Below, one piece after another: positions 1-6,795 of a stretch of DNA of 14,873 bases. Below the pieces are notes generated by a model. That model was not told the DNA's origin. It ran no database searches and worked only from the letters and a program-made list of their open reading frames with translations. How positions within the stretch are numbered: the first letter of the stretch is position 1; each line of letters starts with the position of its first letter. The DNA is from Nitratiruptor sp. (GTDB lineage Bacteria; Campylobacterota; Campylobacteria; Campylobacterales; Nitratiruptoraceae). The stretch covers positions 1-14,873 of the forward strand of contig WGAX01000055.1 in assembly GCA_015494595.1 (NCBI GenBank). The letters run 5' to 3'. The translations under genes and the position numbers were made by a program.

Positions 1-71
1 ATATCCAAAACTTTCCCACTATCAGCAAAAAGAAGTGAAAAAAATAAAATTAAAAAGATAGATACCCTCAT
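1..71 (-). CDS. N-terminus of an exported protein, cut by the window edge
   Basis: An ATG on the minus strand at 71–69 opens a frame that stays open to the left edge, giving 23 complete codons. The peptide begins MRVSIFLILFFSLLFADSGK: one basic residue, a strongly hydrophobic core and a likely signal peptidase I site after LLFA. It is therefore the start of a secreted or periplasmic protein. It begins 8 bases after the stop of the gene at 80–532 on the same strand, so the two are probably co-transcribed. The Shine-Dalgarno match is weak (GAGTGAG overlapping the upstream stop), which suggests translational coupling. Family and function cannot be judged from this fragment. Confidence 0.6.
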   Translation of the reverse strand, partial: MRVSIFLILFFSLLFADSGKVLD

Positions 72-79
72 TTTCAAAC

Positions 80-532
80 TCACTCATCAGTTATAGAAAT
101 ATCTTCAAAAGGCATAACATTTGGCATTATAAAAGTTATCTTTTTAATATCCTTTGGAGGAGCGGTAAATTTACCCCACCAATTATACACCCCTTTAGGA
201 GCTATCTCCACCCACTCATAGATTTGTGGAGCCAAAGCTCTCCCCTCACTATCTTTTAAAATAAAGTACTTTTTATCTTTTGCTATCAAATAGTACCTAT
301 CATACCCACCGTTATCGTTACAAAGACAATATCTAACATGCTTATTGCTTGGATTAACTATTTTAAGTCTAATTGTTACCTTATCCCCTTTTCTTTTACA
401 ATTGACTAATTGTACTTTAAAGAAACCATTACTGCTCTCCTGCGTTTGCAAAACTTTATCTTCAGCCTGCAAAAAAGATGCAAAAACAAGCACTAACAAA
501 CCAATAGAAAATCTATGCAAAATTGCTCTCAT
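80..532 (-). CDS. Small exported protein of unknown function
   Basis: A 150-residue protein with a clear signal peptide: MRAILHR, then a hydrophobic stretch at about 8–21, with likely cleavage after LQA (residues 21–23). The mature part of about 127 residues has alternating hydrophobic patterns typical of a small beta-sandwich, and ends with a conserved-looking pattern (EIAPKG, then KKITFIMP). This loosely recalls DUF4352/telokin-like extracytoplasmic domains, but I do not assign a family. Cysteines are at 45, 69 and 71 (a CLC pair). The start is well supported by AAAGGAG about 8 bases upstream, and a TATAAT lies further up. It is the first gene of a minus-strand unit that continues into the truncated exported protein at the left edge. 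Confidence 0.75.
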   Translation of the reverse strand: MRAILHRFSIGLLVLVFASFLQAEDKVLQTQESSNGFFKVQLVNCKRKGDKVTIRLKIVNPSNKHVRYCLCNDNGGYDRYYLIAKDKKYFILKDSEGRALAPQIYEWVEIAPKGVYNWWGKFTAPPKDIKKITFIMPNVMPFEDISITDE

Positions 533-562
533 TAAACCATCTCCTTTCTGTTTCTTTATACG

Positions 563-568
563 ATTATA
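563..568 (-). promoter_or_regulatory. Candidate -10 element for the exported-protein unit
   Basis: The minus strand reads TATAAT here inside a very AT-rich stretch, about 30 bases before the ATG of the gene at 80–532. A start of transcription near 556 would give a leader of about 24 bases that includes the AAAGGAG ribosome site. No clear -35 box is visible. This is usual for Campylobacterota sigma-70 promoters, which rely on the -10 and T-rich upstream DNA. Confidence 0.45.
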
Positions 569-677
569 TTAAAATTAATTTAAATAGAACTTATTAACTT
601 TTATCTATATAAATAATAGATAATTTTTAGATATTTTCAAGCTGTAATGTAATTTGCCCTCTGATGAAAATTTGTGA

Positions 678-683
678 TATAAT
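678..683 (+). promoter_or_regulatory. Candidate extended -10 promoter for rpmE and the downstream unit
   Basis: TGATATAAT (675–683) is a perfect extended -10 (TGN followed by TATAAT). Transcription would start near 690, giving a leader of about 128 bases before rpmE. That leader begins with a C-rich tract (691–700) and contains the hairpin at 708–731. No convincing -35 is visible. It is the only good promoter-like match I see upstream of the plus-strand cluster. Confidence 0.5.
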
Positions 684-707
684 TTTAATTCCCCTCCCCC
701 TATGTAG

Positions 708-731
708 CAGCAGAGCGGTTTTGCTCTGCTG
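708..731 (+). other. Hairpin in the rpmE leader
   Basis: CAGCAGAGC (708–716) and GCTCTGCTG (723–731) form a perfect 9-bp stem with the 6-base loop GGTTTT. No T-run follows on either strand, so it is not a standard intrinsic terminator. It lies between the candidate rpmE promoter and the rpmE start, so it would be in the 5' leader of the mRNA. A weaker A/T stem could form at 746–764. In E. coli the bL31 mRNA leader is reported to mediate autoregulation, so an equivalent role is possible but unproven here. Confidence 0.5.
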
Positions 732-817
732 TGAATTAATCCTAAATTTTTATTGAAAAAAAATCTTAAATTGGATACCATTTCGCTCCAAAAACTAAAA
801 CAATCAAAGGCTGCATA

Positions 818-1018
818 ATGAGAAAAGGGATTCATCCAGAGTATATGGAGTGTGAAGTTACGTGTGCGTGTGGCAATCACTTTGTAGTGCTATCCAATAA
901 ACCTCAATTGAAAATTGACATCTGTAATAAGTGTCATCCATTCTTTACAGGTAGCGAAAAGATTGTTGATACAACTGGGCGTGTAGATAAGTTTAAGAAG
1001 AAATATAATCTTAAGTAG
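818..1018 (+). CDS. rpmE: 50S ribosomal protein bL31, zinc-binding type
   Basis: A 66-residue protein with the bL31 signature: it opens MRKGIHPEY, continues with CACGN, and ends with CNKCHPFFTG, GGR-like TTGRVDKF and KKKYNL. Cysteines at 16, 18, 36 and 39 match the four zinc ligands, making it the zinc-containing (C+) form rather than the zinc-free paralogue made under zinc limitation. bL31 sits at the central protuberance of the large subunit and contributes to bridge B1b to the small subunit. The ATG is preceded by AAAGG at 806–810, seven bases upstream. The gene heads a plus-strand series with two rRNA methyltransferase genes, and its TAG stop shares one base with the GTG of rsmI. Length is normal for the family. 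Confidence 0.96.
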   Translation: MRKGIHPEYMECEVTCACGNHFVVLSNKPQLKIDICNKCHPFFTGSEKIVDTTGRVDKFKKKYNLK

Positions 1019-1839
1019 TGCTCACCCTACTCCCTACGCCTTTAGGCAATTTAGAGGATATTACATTTAGGGCTTTAAAAGCCCTACAAAAAGCAAAAGT
1101 TCTTGTATGTGAAGATACTCGTGTTGCCAAACAGCTTCTTACTCTTTTGGCCAAGAGATTTCAAGTAAGTTTTGAGATAAAAGAGTTTTACTCTTTACAT
1201 AGTCACAATCAAAAGCAGTTTTTCTCTTCCATTCATCCCAGTTTCTTCGAGCAAAATGTTGTATATATGAGTGATGCAGGGATGCCAGGGATTAGCGATC
1301 CTGGAAGTGAGCTTGTGCGTTATGCTCAAGAGCATAATATCTCCTATACCGTATTACCAGGTCCCAGTGCTGCCATTACTGCTTTTGCTGCAAGTGGATT
1401 TGAGGGAGCTTTCGGTTTTTATGGTTTTTTGCCCCATAAGGGAGAAGTTAGAAAAAAGCAGCTACAACAGATTTTAGATATTCCATTACATATCATTTTA
1501 TATGAAGCTCCCCATAGACTTTTAAAACTTTTGGAGGAGTTGACACATTTAGTACCAGAGCGCACTATCTTTTTGGCTAAAGAGTTGACAAAAATGTATG
1601 AGCACTACTATAAAGCTTCTGCTACTATACTTTTTAACCAACTTCAAAAAGAGGCAATTCGGGGTGAATGGGTTGTTGTCATCGAAAAGATGAATGAGAA
1701 GAGAAAAAGTGCAAAGTTGTGTTTGGGCGTGGAGGAGATTATGGCACTCTCTTTGGCAAAAAAGGAGAAAGCTAAACTTTTGGCACAAATTTCTAATAAA
1801 AGTGTCAAAGAGTGGTATAGTATCCTTAATAATTCTTAA
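1018..1839 (+). CDS. rsmI: 16S rRNA 2'-O-methyltransferase RsmI (C1402)
   Basis: A 273-residue protein of the tetrapyrrole-methylase fold. Family motifs seen in order are PTPLGNLEDIT (6–16), CEDTR (31–35), SDAGMPGISDPG (85–96), LPGPSA (113–118), then GFLP, YEAPHR and RGEWVVV. RsmI uses S-adenosylmethionine to methylate the 2'-hydroxyl of C1402 (E. coli numbering) in the 16S rRNA decoding centre. The start is a GTG that overlaps the rpmE stop by one base (TAGTG). No good Shine-Dalgarno is visible, so it is probably translated by coupling to rpmE. The start is backed by the family N-terminus (MLxLxPTPxGNLEDIT). rlmB follows after 25 bases. Confidence 0.95.
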   Translation: MLTLLPTPLGNLEDITFRALKALQKAKVLVCEDTRVAKQLLTLLAKRFQVSFEIKEFYSLHSHNQKQFFSSIHPSFFEQNVVYMSDAGMPGISDPGSELVRYAQEHNISYTVLPGPSAAITAFAASGFEGAFGFYGFLPHKGEVRKKQLQQILDIPLHIILYEAPHRLLKLLEELTHLVPERTIFLAKELTKMYEHYYKASATILFNQLQKEAIRGEWVVVIEKMNEKRKSAKLCLGVEEIMALSLAKKEKAKLLAQISNKSVKEWYSILNNS

Positions 1840-1864
1840 GTAGAAAATCGATAAAATCCTATGT

Positions 1865-2548
1865 ATGATAGTGTATGGCAAGCAGATTTTTTTCTATATT
1901 ATACAGCGTCATCCGAAGCTGATAAAAAGAGTATTGTTATCTAAAAAGATTGCGCCAAAACTTTTACAGAAGGTAAAGAGGCTCAATATCCCTATAGAGA
2001 CAATTGATAATAAAAAAGCGCAAGCTCTTAGCCGAGGAGGTAATCATCAGGGTTTTTTGTTAGAGATTGAGGAGTTTCGATTTACCCCCTTTAAGGATAT
2101 AAAGCAAGAGAGCTTTTTAGTTGTACTCTATGGAGTAACTGATGTTGGCAATATTGGATCTATTGTTAGAAGTGCTTATGCGTTGGGTGCAGATGGGCTA
2201 GTTCTTAGCGGCATAAAGTCAATGCAAATGGCAGGAGTGATTCGCAAAAGTAGTGGGGCCGCATTGGACTTGCCCATAGCACTAAAAAGTAATATATTTG
2301 ATCTTATCAAAGAGTTACACGATTGCGCTACTACAATCTATTGTGCTCATATGGATGGAGAAGATGTAAGAGCTTTATCCTTTTGTCATAAACGCGCAAT
2401 AATCCTTGGCAGCGAAGGGGAGGGGATTAACAAAAAGGTTTTGAAGCGTTGCGATCAAAGGATAAAAATTGAGATGAAAAGAGATTTTGATTCTTTAAAT
2501 GTAGCAGCAGCTGCAGCAATTTTTATTGATAGGATGAGAGATGAGTGA
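1865..2548 (+). CDS. rlmB: 23S rRNA 2'-O-methyltransferase, SPOUT (TrmH/RlmB) family
   Basis: A 227-residue SPOUT methyltransferase. Motif 1 is NIGSIVRSAYALGADG (96–111), motif 2 is LGSEGEGI (181–188) and motif 3 is SLNVAAAAAIF (210–220); together they form the trefoil-knot S-adenosylmethionine site. RlmB methylates the ribose of G2251 in E. coli 23S rRNA. The exact target cannot be read from sequence, because TrmH relatives share these motifs. The N-terminus MIVYGKQ fits the short substrate-binding domain of RlmB-like enzymes. The ATG at 1865 is preferred over the ATG four bases upstream, which is in another frame. Its end overlaps the next gene by 8 bases (ATGAGTGA). Confidence 0.88.
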   Translation: MIVYGKQIFFYIIQRHPKLIKRVLLSKKIAPKLLQKVKRLNIPIETIDNKKAQALSRGGNHQGFLLEIEEFRFTPFKDIKQESFLVVLYGVTDVGNIGSIVRSAYALGADGLVLSGIKSMQMAGVIRKSSGAALDLPIALKSNIFDLIKELHDCATTIYCAHMDGEDVRALSFCHKRAIILGSEGEGINKKVLKRCDQRIKIEMKRDFDSLNVAAAAAIFIDRMRDE

Positions 2549-3446
2549 TATAGAAAAATTTAAACAGATGGATGAAGAGGAGATTTTTAAAAGGACTTAT
2601 ATTGCTCCAAAAAATGTAAAATGTTTAAAAGAGGAAAATTTCAAGGAGTTAGGCTCAAAAAGTCGGGCAGTGGGGTTTATCTCTATTTTAGAGAGGCAAT
2701 TGGGTTTGGATTTAAGTGAGCTTCGTCAAAAAGCAGAGGAGTATTTTGCAAATCATCAAGAGGAGCATCATAGCGGCTTTCATATCCCAGAGGGTATGGG
2801 AGAGAGAAAAAAGGCTCCTTTGCTTAAAATTTTAATCTTTTTGATTATAGCTGCAGGAGCTTACTATCTCTATTTTGTAGAGACAAAAAAGGGAAGGAAA
2901 ACGGCTCCTTTGCAGCAAGATTTCTTCTCTTCCAAGGCAGTTAGCAGTAGCTCAAGTAGTGTACTCTCTTCCTCTAGCTCTTCTGTAATAAGTAGTAACA
3001 TAGCTATGAGTGAGGAAAGTAGTGCTATAGTTGCAGTGGTACAAAAAGAGGAGGAGCAAAGCAGCAGCTCTTCTTTGGTGGCTGAGATAAATGGCACACA
3101 GGAGCAAAATGCTACAGTAGCAGCGAAAGAGCAATCCTCTTCTAGCTCTTCACAGATGGCAGATGTTACAAATGTGGTTATTGTGCCTAAACAAAAAGTG
3201 TGGGTAGGTATTATCTATTTAGATAATTATCAAAAAAAGCAGCTTCTTACAGCTGCTCCCATCGAGCTTAATACTTCAAGAGATCAGCTTGTTGTTACAG
3301 GCCATGGCAAGTTGCAGATTGATATAAATGGAGAGATGAAAGATCTAGATACTGTGAAAAAACAGCGTTTTATCTATCAAAATGGCAAGTTTGAAGTCAT
3401 TGATAGAAAGACATTTAAGCTCTATAATAGGGGAAGGGATTGGTAA
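2541..3446 (+). CDS. RodZ-like single-pass membrane protein with serine-tract linker
   Basis: A 301-residue protein of unproven function. Residues 19–70 (YIAPKNVKCLKEENF, then GFISILERQLGLDLSEL) resemble the second half of the Cro/CI-type helix-turn-helix of RodZ, but the usual first helices are missing or replaced by an acidic segment. One hydrophobic segment at about 94–113 is the likely transmembrane helix. It is followed by a linker with serine tracts at 135–140, 143–148, 174–178 and 199–204, and a C-terminal domain of about 85 residues (WVGIIYLDN onward) placed like the periplasmic DUF4115 domain of RodZ. Serines are written with mixed AGN and TCN codons, so the tracts are not a simple DNA repeat. 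It overlaps rlmB by 8 bases and the next gene by 7. RodZ links MreB to the wall machinery; that role here is inference. Confidence 0.7.
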   Translation: MSDIEKFKQMDEEEIFKRTYIAPKNVKCLKEENFKELGSKSRAVGFISILERQLGLDLSELRQKAEEYFANHQEEHHSGFHIPEGMGERKKAPLLKILIFLIIAAGAYYLYFVETKKGRKTAPLQQDFFSSKAVSSSSSSVLSSSSSSVISSNIAMSEESSAIVAVVQKEEEQSSSSSLVAEINGTQEQNATVAAKEQSSSSSSQMADVTNVVIVPKQKVWVGIIYLDNYQKKQLLTAAPIELNTSRDQLVVTGHGKLQIDINGEMKDLDTVKKQRFIYQNGKFEVIDRKTFKLYNRGRDW

Positions 3447-4240
3447 GGGTAGTATTGGTGCTTTTTTTGCCTCTTGCACTTTTTGCAATCTCTTTGCAAG
3501 AGCGGGTGGCTTATATTATAGGTAAGCAAAAATTTGCACAAAATAGGCTTGTCATTAACACTGTCTTTTCTGATAGTAGCCGTTTTTATAAAGAAGATGG
3601 CTCTATCAATATGCTCAAAGTTGTTAAAACCTTGCAAAGATTGGGGTTGATTCCCCAAAGTTACAAAGAGGCAAAAGCAGAGGAGATAGAGTTTTTAAGC
3701 TATTCTCATCCTCTGCTCTTTTTTAAACTTGCATTGGATTCATTGGATGAGGCAGCCGTTTTCGATTATACTATTCAAGCGATGGAGTCTGATAGTGATG
3801 GGGCACTTATACGAGTTGCTTTTGTGAGCTCATTGGTGCCAGATCCGGTGAAAATTATGCGTTTTTTGCAAAAAAACGGTATGAAGGTGCTTACTCTCTC
3901 ACATATAGATGGAGTATGGCGCTATGTTGTTGATTCCTCTTTTGCTTTTCTTGCTGCTCCTAAACTTACACAGAGTCTGCATTTTGATACTATTCGCCAT
4001 CCTTTTTGGATACGGGTAGAGGGTAATCGTAAAATTGTCGTGCGTGCAAAACCCAAAACACACTGGCATCCCAAAATCTATATCTTTAATGCAAATTTTG
4101 AGCCTATCGAGGTAATAAAAAAAAGAGAGCAGATGCGTCAGATTGTGCTGCGATTGCCAAAGGGAGGCTATTATATTAAAATTGCAGATACATTTGCTAT
4201 AAGCAACATTCAGTATGGTATTGATGTTTTTGCAAAATAA
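3440..4240 (+). CDS. Exported protein of unknown function, conserved neighbour of the RodZ-like gene
   Basis: A 266-residue protein that starts with a signal peptide (MVRVVLVLFLPLALFA, cleavage probably after residue 16), so it acts in the periplasm or envelope. The start is TTG at 3440, overlapping the upstream stop by 7 bases and following the purine-rich AGGGGAAGGGA directly. A second TTG at 3455 is also possible but would drop the only basic residue before the hydrophobic core. I see no catalytic motif. The C-terminal part (about 195–266) is rich in alternating hydrophobic residues, suggesting beta structure. Its position corresponds, from memory, to the putative periplasmic protein Cj0151c of Campylobacter jejuni. 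The tight overlap suggests a shared envelope role with the RodZ-like protein. Confidence 0.7.
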   Translation: MVRVVLVLFLPLALFAISLQERVAYIIGKQKFAQNRLVINTVFSDSSRFYKEDGSINMLKVVKTLQRLGLIPQSYKEAKAEEIEFLSYSHPLLFFKLALDSLDEAAVFDYTIQAMESDSDGALIRVAFVSSLVPDPVKIMRFLQKNGMKVLTLSHIDGVWRYVVDSSFAFLAAPKLTQSLHFDTIRHPFWIRVEGNRKIVVRAKPKTHWHPKIYIFNANFEPIEVIKKREQMRQIVLRLPKGGYYIKIADTFAISNIQYGIDVFAK

Positions 4241-4252
4241 AGGATAACTACA

Positions 4253-5470
4253 ATGTTTGATGAGATCCGGTTCAACAAGATAGATAGATTGCCCAAATAT
4301 GTTTTTGCTGCTGTAAATGAGATCAAAATGGCAGCTAGAAGAGCTGGGGAAGATATAATAGATTTTAGTATGGGCAATCCAGATGGTCCTGCGCCAAAGC
4401 ATATCATTGATAAGCTGATTGAAGCTGCCCAAAAGCCAAAAAATCACGGCTATAGTGCAAGTAAGGGTATTTATAAACTTCGTTTGGCAATTTGTAACTG
4501 GTATGAGAGGCGCTATGGTGTTGCTCTTGATCCAGAGACAGAAGCTGTGGCTACTATGGGGAGTAAAGAGGGGTATGTACATCTAGTCCAAGCTATTACC
4601 AATCCTGGTGATGTAGCTATAGTGCCAGATCCCACCTATCCGATTCACTCTTATGCTTTTATTTTAGCTGGCGGTAGTGTCCATAAGATGTATCTAAAAT
4701 TTAATGAAAATTATGAAGTTGATGAGGAGCAGTTTTTTGCTGATTTGCAAAAAGCCTTTCATGAAGCCTTTCCAAAGCCAAAGTATCTGGTGGTCAATTT
4801 CCCTCACAATCCATCTACTGCTACCGTAACGCCTATATTTTATGAAAAGTTGGTAGAGCTAGCAAAAAAGGAGCGCTTCTATATTATTAGCGACATCGCT
4901 TATGCCGATCTCACCTATGATGGATATAGGACTCCATCTATTTTGGCAGTTGATGGGGCTAAAGATGTGGCAGTAGAGAGCTTTACTCTCTCAAAAAGTT
5001 ATAATATGGCAGGTTGGCGCGTAGGTTTTGTGGTGGGTAATAAAAAGCTTGTAGGTGCCTTGCAAAAGATAAAGAGCTGGATCGATTATGGGATGTTTAC
5101 TCCCATTCAGGTAGCTGCCACAGTGGCGCTTAATGGACCCCAAGATTGTGTGGAGGAGATTCGCCAAAAGTATGAGAAGAGGCGAGATGTATTGGTAGAA
5201 AGTTTTAGCAGAGCTGGATGGAAAATTAATAAGCCAAAAGCTACTATGTTTATATGGGCAAGGATTCCTGAAGAGTTTCGCAGTATGGGAAGTTTGGAGT
5301 TTTCCAAAAAGCTTTTGACTGAGGCTAAAGTTGCGGTAAGTCCTGGTATTGGTTTTGGCGAAGGGGGAGAGGAGTATGTGCGTATAGCCCTTATTGAGAA
5401 TGAGAAGCGTATCAGACAGGCTGCAAAAAATATCAAAAGGTTTTTGAAAAATTACAAGGGTGAGGCATGA
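4253..5470 (+). CDS. alaC: Glutamate–pyruvate (alanine) aminotransferase, AlaC-like
   Basis: A 405-residue fold-type I, PLP-dependent aminotransferase. It matches E. coli AlaC closely from end to end: IDRLPKYVF, KMAARRAGEDIIDFSMGNPDG (26–46), HGYSASKGI (65–73), NFPHNPS (182–188), then SFTLSKSYNMAGWRVGF (243–259), where K248 is the Schiff-base lysine, and VSPGIGFGEGG near the end. N186 and D214 are the expected cofactor-binding residues. AlaC makes alanine from pyruvate and glutamate. Relatives include LL-diaminopimelate aminotransferases, so a broader substrate range is possible, though the match favours AlaC. The ATG has AAAGGAT upstream, 12 bases after the previous gene. Its stop overlaps the hom start by 4 bases (ATGA), suggesting coupled translation with an aspartate-family enzyme. 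Confidence 0.87.
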   Translation: MFDEIRFNKIDRLPKYVFAAVNEIKMAARRAGEDIIDFSMGNPDGPAPKHIIDKLIEAAQKPKNHGYSASKGIYKLRLAICNWYERRYGVALDPETEAVATMGSKEGYVHLVQAITNPGDVAIVPDPTYPIHSYAFILAGGSVHKMYLKFNENYEVDEEQFFADLQKAFHEAFPKPKYLVVNFPHNPSTATVTPIFYEKLVELAKKERFYIISDIAYADLTYDGYRTPSILAVDGAKDVAVESFTLSKSYNMAGWRVGFVVGNKKLVGALQKIKSWIDYGMFTPIQVAATVALNGPQDCVEEIRQKYEKRRDVLVESFSRAGWKINKPKATMFIWARIPEEFRSMGSLEFSKKLLTEAKVAVSPGIGFGEGGEEYVRIALIENEKRIRQAAKNIKRFLKNYKGEA

Positions 5471-6729
5471 TCAGAGTTGGCATTATTGGTGTTGGGACTG
5501 TAGGCAGCAGTGTTGTCAAAATTTTGCAGAAAAATCGCGATATTATTTGGGCAAGGGCAGGGAAGCAGATTGAAGTGGTAAAAGGGGTGGTGCGCAATCT
5601 TAATAGGCCAAGAGATATTGATATTCCTCTTACAACCGATCCTTTTGAAGTTACAGATGATCCCAATATCGATATAGTTGTTGAGCTTATGGGGGGCGTG
5701 GATGAGGCCTTTAAGATTGTCAAAAGAGCTTTAGAGAACAAAAAAGCAGTTGTGACTGCCAATAAAGCCCTTTTAGCTTATCATCGCTATGAGTTGCAAA
5801 AGCTTGCTAATGATCTTCCTTTTGAGTTTGAAGCAAGTGTGGCAGGGGGTATTCCAATTATTAAGGCGCTCAGAGAGGGGTTGAGCGCCAACCATATTCA
5901 AGCCCTCTTTGGCATAATGAATGGTACTTGCAACTATATTTTAACGAAGATGTCCCAAGAAGAGGTTGGATTTGAAGAGGTGCTGCAAGAGGCTCAAAGG
6001 CTTGGTTATGCAGAGGCTGATCCAACCTTTGATGTAGATGGTTTTGATGCAGCCCATAAGCTCCTTATTTTGGCAAGTATTGCATATGGGATTGATGCGA
6101 AGCCAGAAGATATTTTGATTGAAGGGATTAGAAAGATTGATAGGCTCGATTTTGAGTTTGCCAAAGAGTTTGGTTATACGATTAAGCTTTTGAGTATTGC
6201 AAGAAAACGAGAGGATGAGGTGGAGCTGCGTGTACATCCAACCCTTTTGCCAAAATCTCAGATGATTGCTAAAGTTGATGGGGTAATGAATGGCATTAGC
6301 GTTATTGGCGATGTGGTAGGTGAGACTATGTATTATGGGCCAGGAGCTGGTGGTGATGCAACTGCAAGTGCAGTGATTTCCAATATTATCGATATTGCAA
6401 GGGGTGGTAAATGCTCTCCAATGCTAGGCTTCAAGCGTCCACTTGAGAGCGGTATGAGGCTTGCTGCAAAAGAGAGCATCGAAGCAAAATATTATCTGCG
6501 CCTTGTAGTGGAAGATAGACCGGGCATTTTGGCAAAGATTGCCGCAATTTTTGGAGAGTTTTGCATATCAATTGAATCTATGCTGCAAAAACCATCTTCT
6601 ACACAGTTTGCAAATCTTCTTCTCTCTACCCATCGATGTCTAGAAAAGGATATTCAAAAGGCATTGAGTGAGCTTACAAAGCAAAATTTCATTAAAAAAG
6701 AGCCTGTTATGATTAGAATAGAGGAGTAG
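5467..6729 (+). CDS. hom: Homoserine dehydrogenase with C-terminal ACT domain
   Basis: A 420-residue enzyme that reduces aspartate semialdehyde to homoserine with NAD(P)H, the branch toward threonine and methionine. The Rossmann motif GVGTVG is at 8–13. VVTANKALLA around K100 and the catalytic segment ADPTFDVDGFDAAHK (184–198, with D194 and K198 as the probable acid-base residues) are present. MNGTCNYILT (151–160) is typical of the catalytic domain. Residues about 342–418 form an ACT domain (DRPGILAKI at 350–358), the usual site of threonine feedback control, so inhibition by threonine is likely. There is no fused aspartokinase. The start overlaps alaC by 4 bases. No terminator is visible after its stop. 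Confidence 0.95.
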   Translation: MIRVGIIGVGTVGSSVVKILQKNRDIIWARAGKQIEVVKGVVRNLNRPRDIDIPLTTDPFEVTDDPNIDIVVELMGGVDEAFKIVKRALENKKAVVTANKALLAYHRYELQKLANDLPFEFEASVAGGIPIIKALREGLSANHIQALFGIMNGTCNYILTKMSQEEVGFEEVLQEAQRLGYAEADPTFDVDGFDAAHKLLILASIAYGIDAKPEDILIEGIRKIDRLDFEFAKEFGYTIKLLSIARKREDEVELRVHPTLLPKSQMIAKVDGVMNGISVIGDVVGETMYYGPGAGGDATASAVISNIIDIARGGKCSPMLGFKRPLESGMRLAAKESIEAKYYLRLVVEDRPGILAKIAAIFGEFCISIESMLQKPSSTQFANLLLSTHRCLEKDIQKALSELTKQNFIKKEPVMIRIEE

Positions 6730-6795
6730 TTTTAAACTCCCTGCTGCTTTTCAATCTTTTGTGTGTATGATAAGAAAAAGTTTGCTGGAGTTTGT

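Noticed and set aside
605..880. Minus-strand 91-codon open frame across the rpmE leader and start
   Set aside because: It overlaps the rpmE coding start and the leader hairpin, has no good ribosome site, and its composition looks random.
2870..3134. Minus-strand open frames with runs of Leu, Ser and Ala
   Set aside because: They are the shadow of the serine tracts of the RodZ-like gene read backwards.
2935..3150. Possible microsatellite or phase-variable repeat at the serine tracts
   Set aside because: The serines use mixed AGT, AGC, TCA, TCT and TCC codons, so there is no uniform DNA repeat unit for slippage.
3899..4582. Long minus-strand open frame (227 codons) opposite the exported protein and alaC
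   Set aside because: It lies antisense across two convincing genes, spans their boundary and shows no family motif.
6763..6795. Upstream GTG start for the formate-dehydrogenase-like gene
   Set aside because: It adds 11 residues before the family N-terminus and lacks a ribosome site, while the ATG at 6796 has TGGAG at good spacing.
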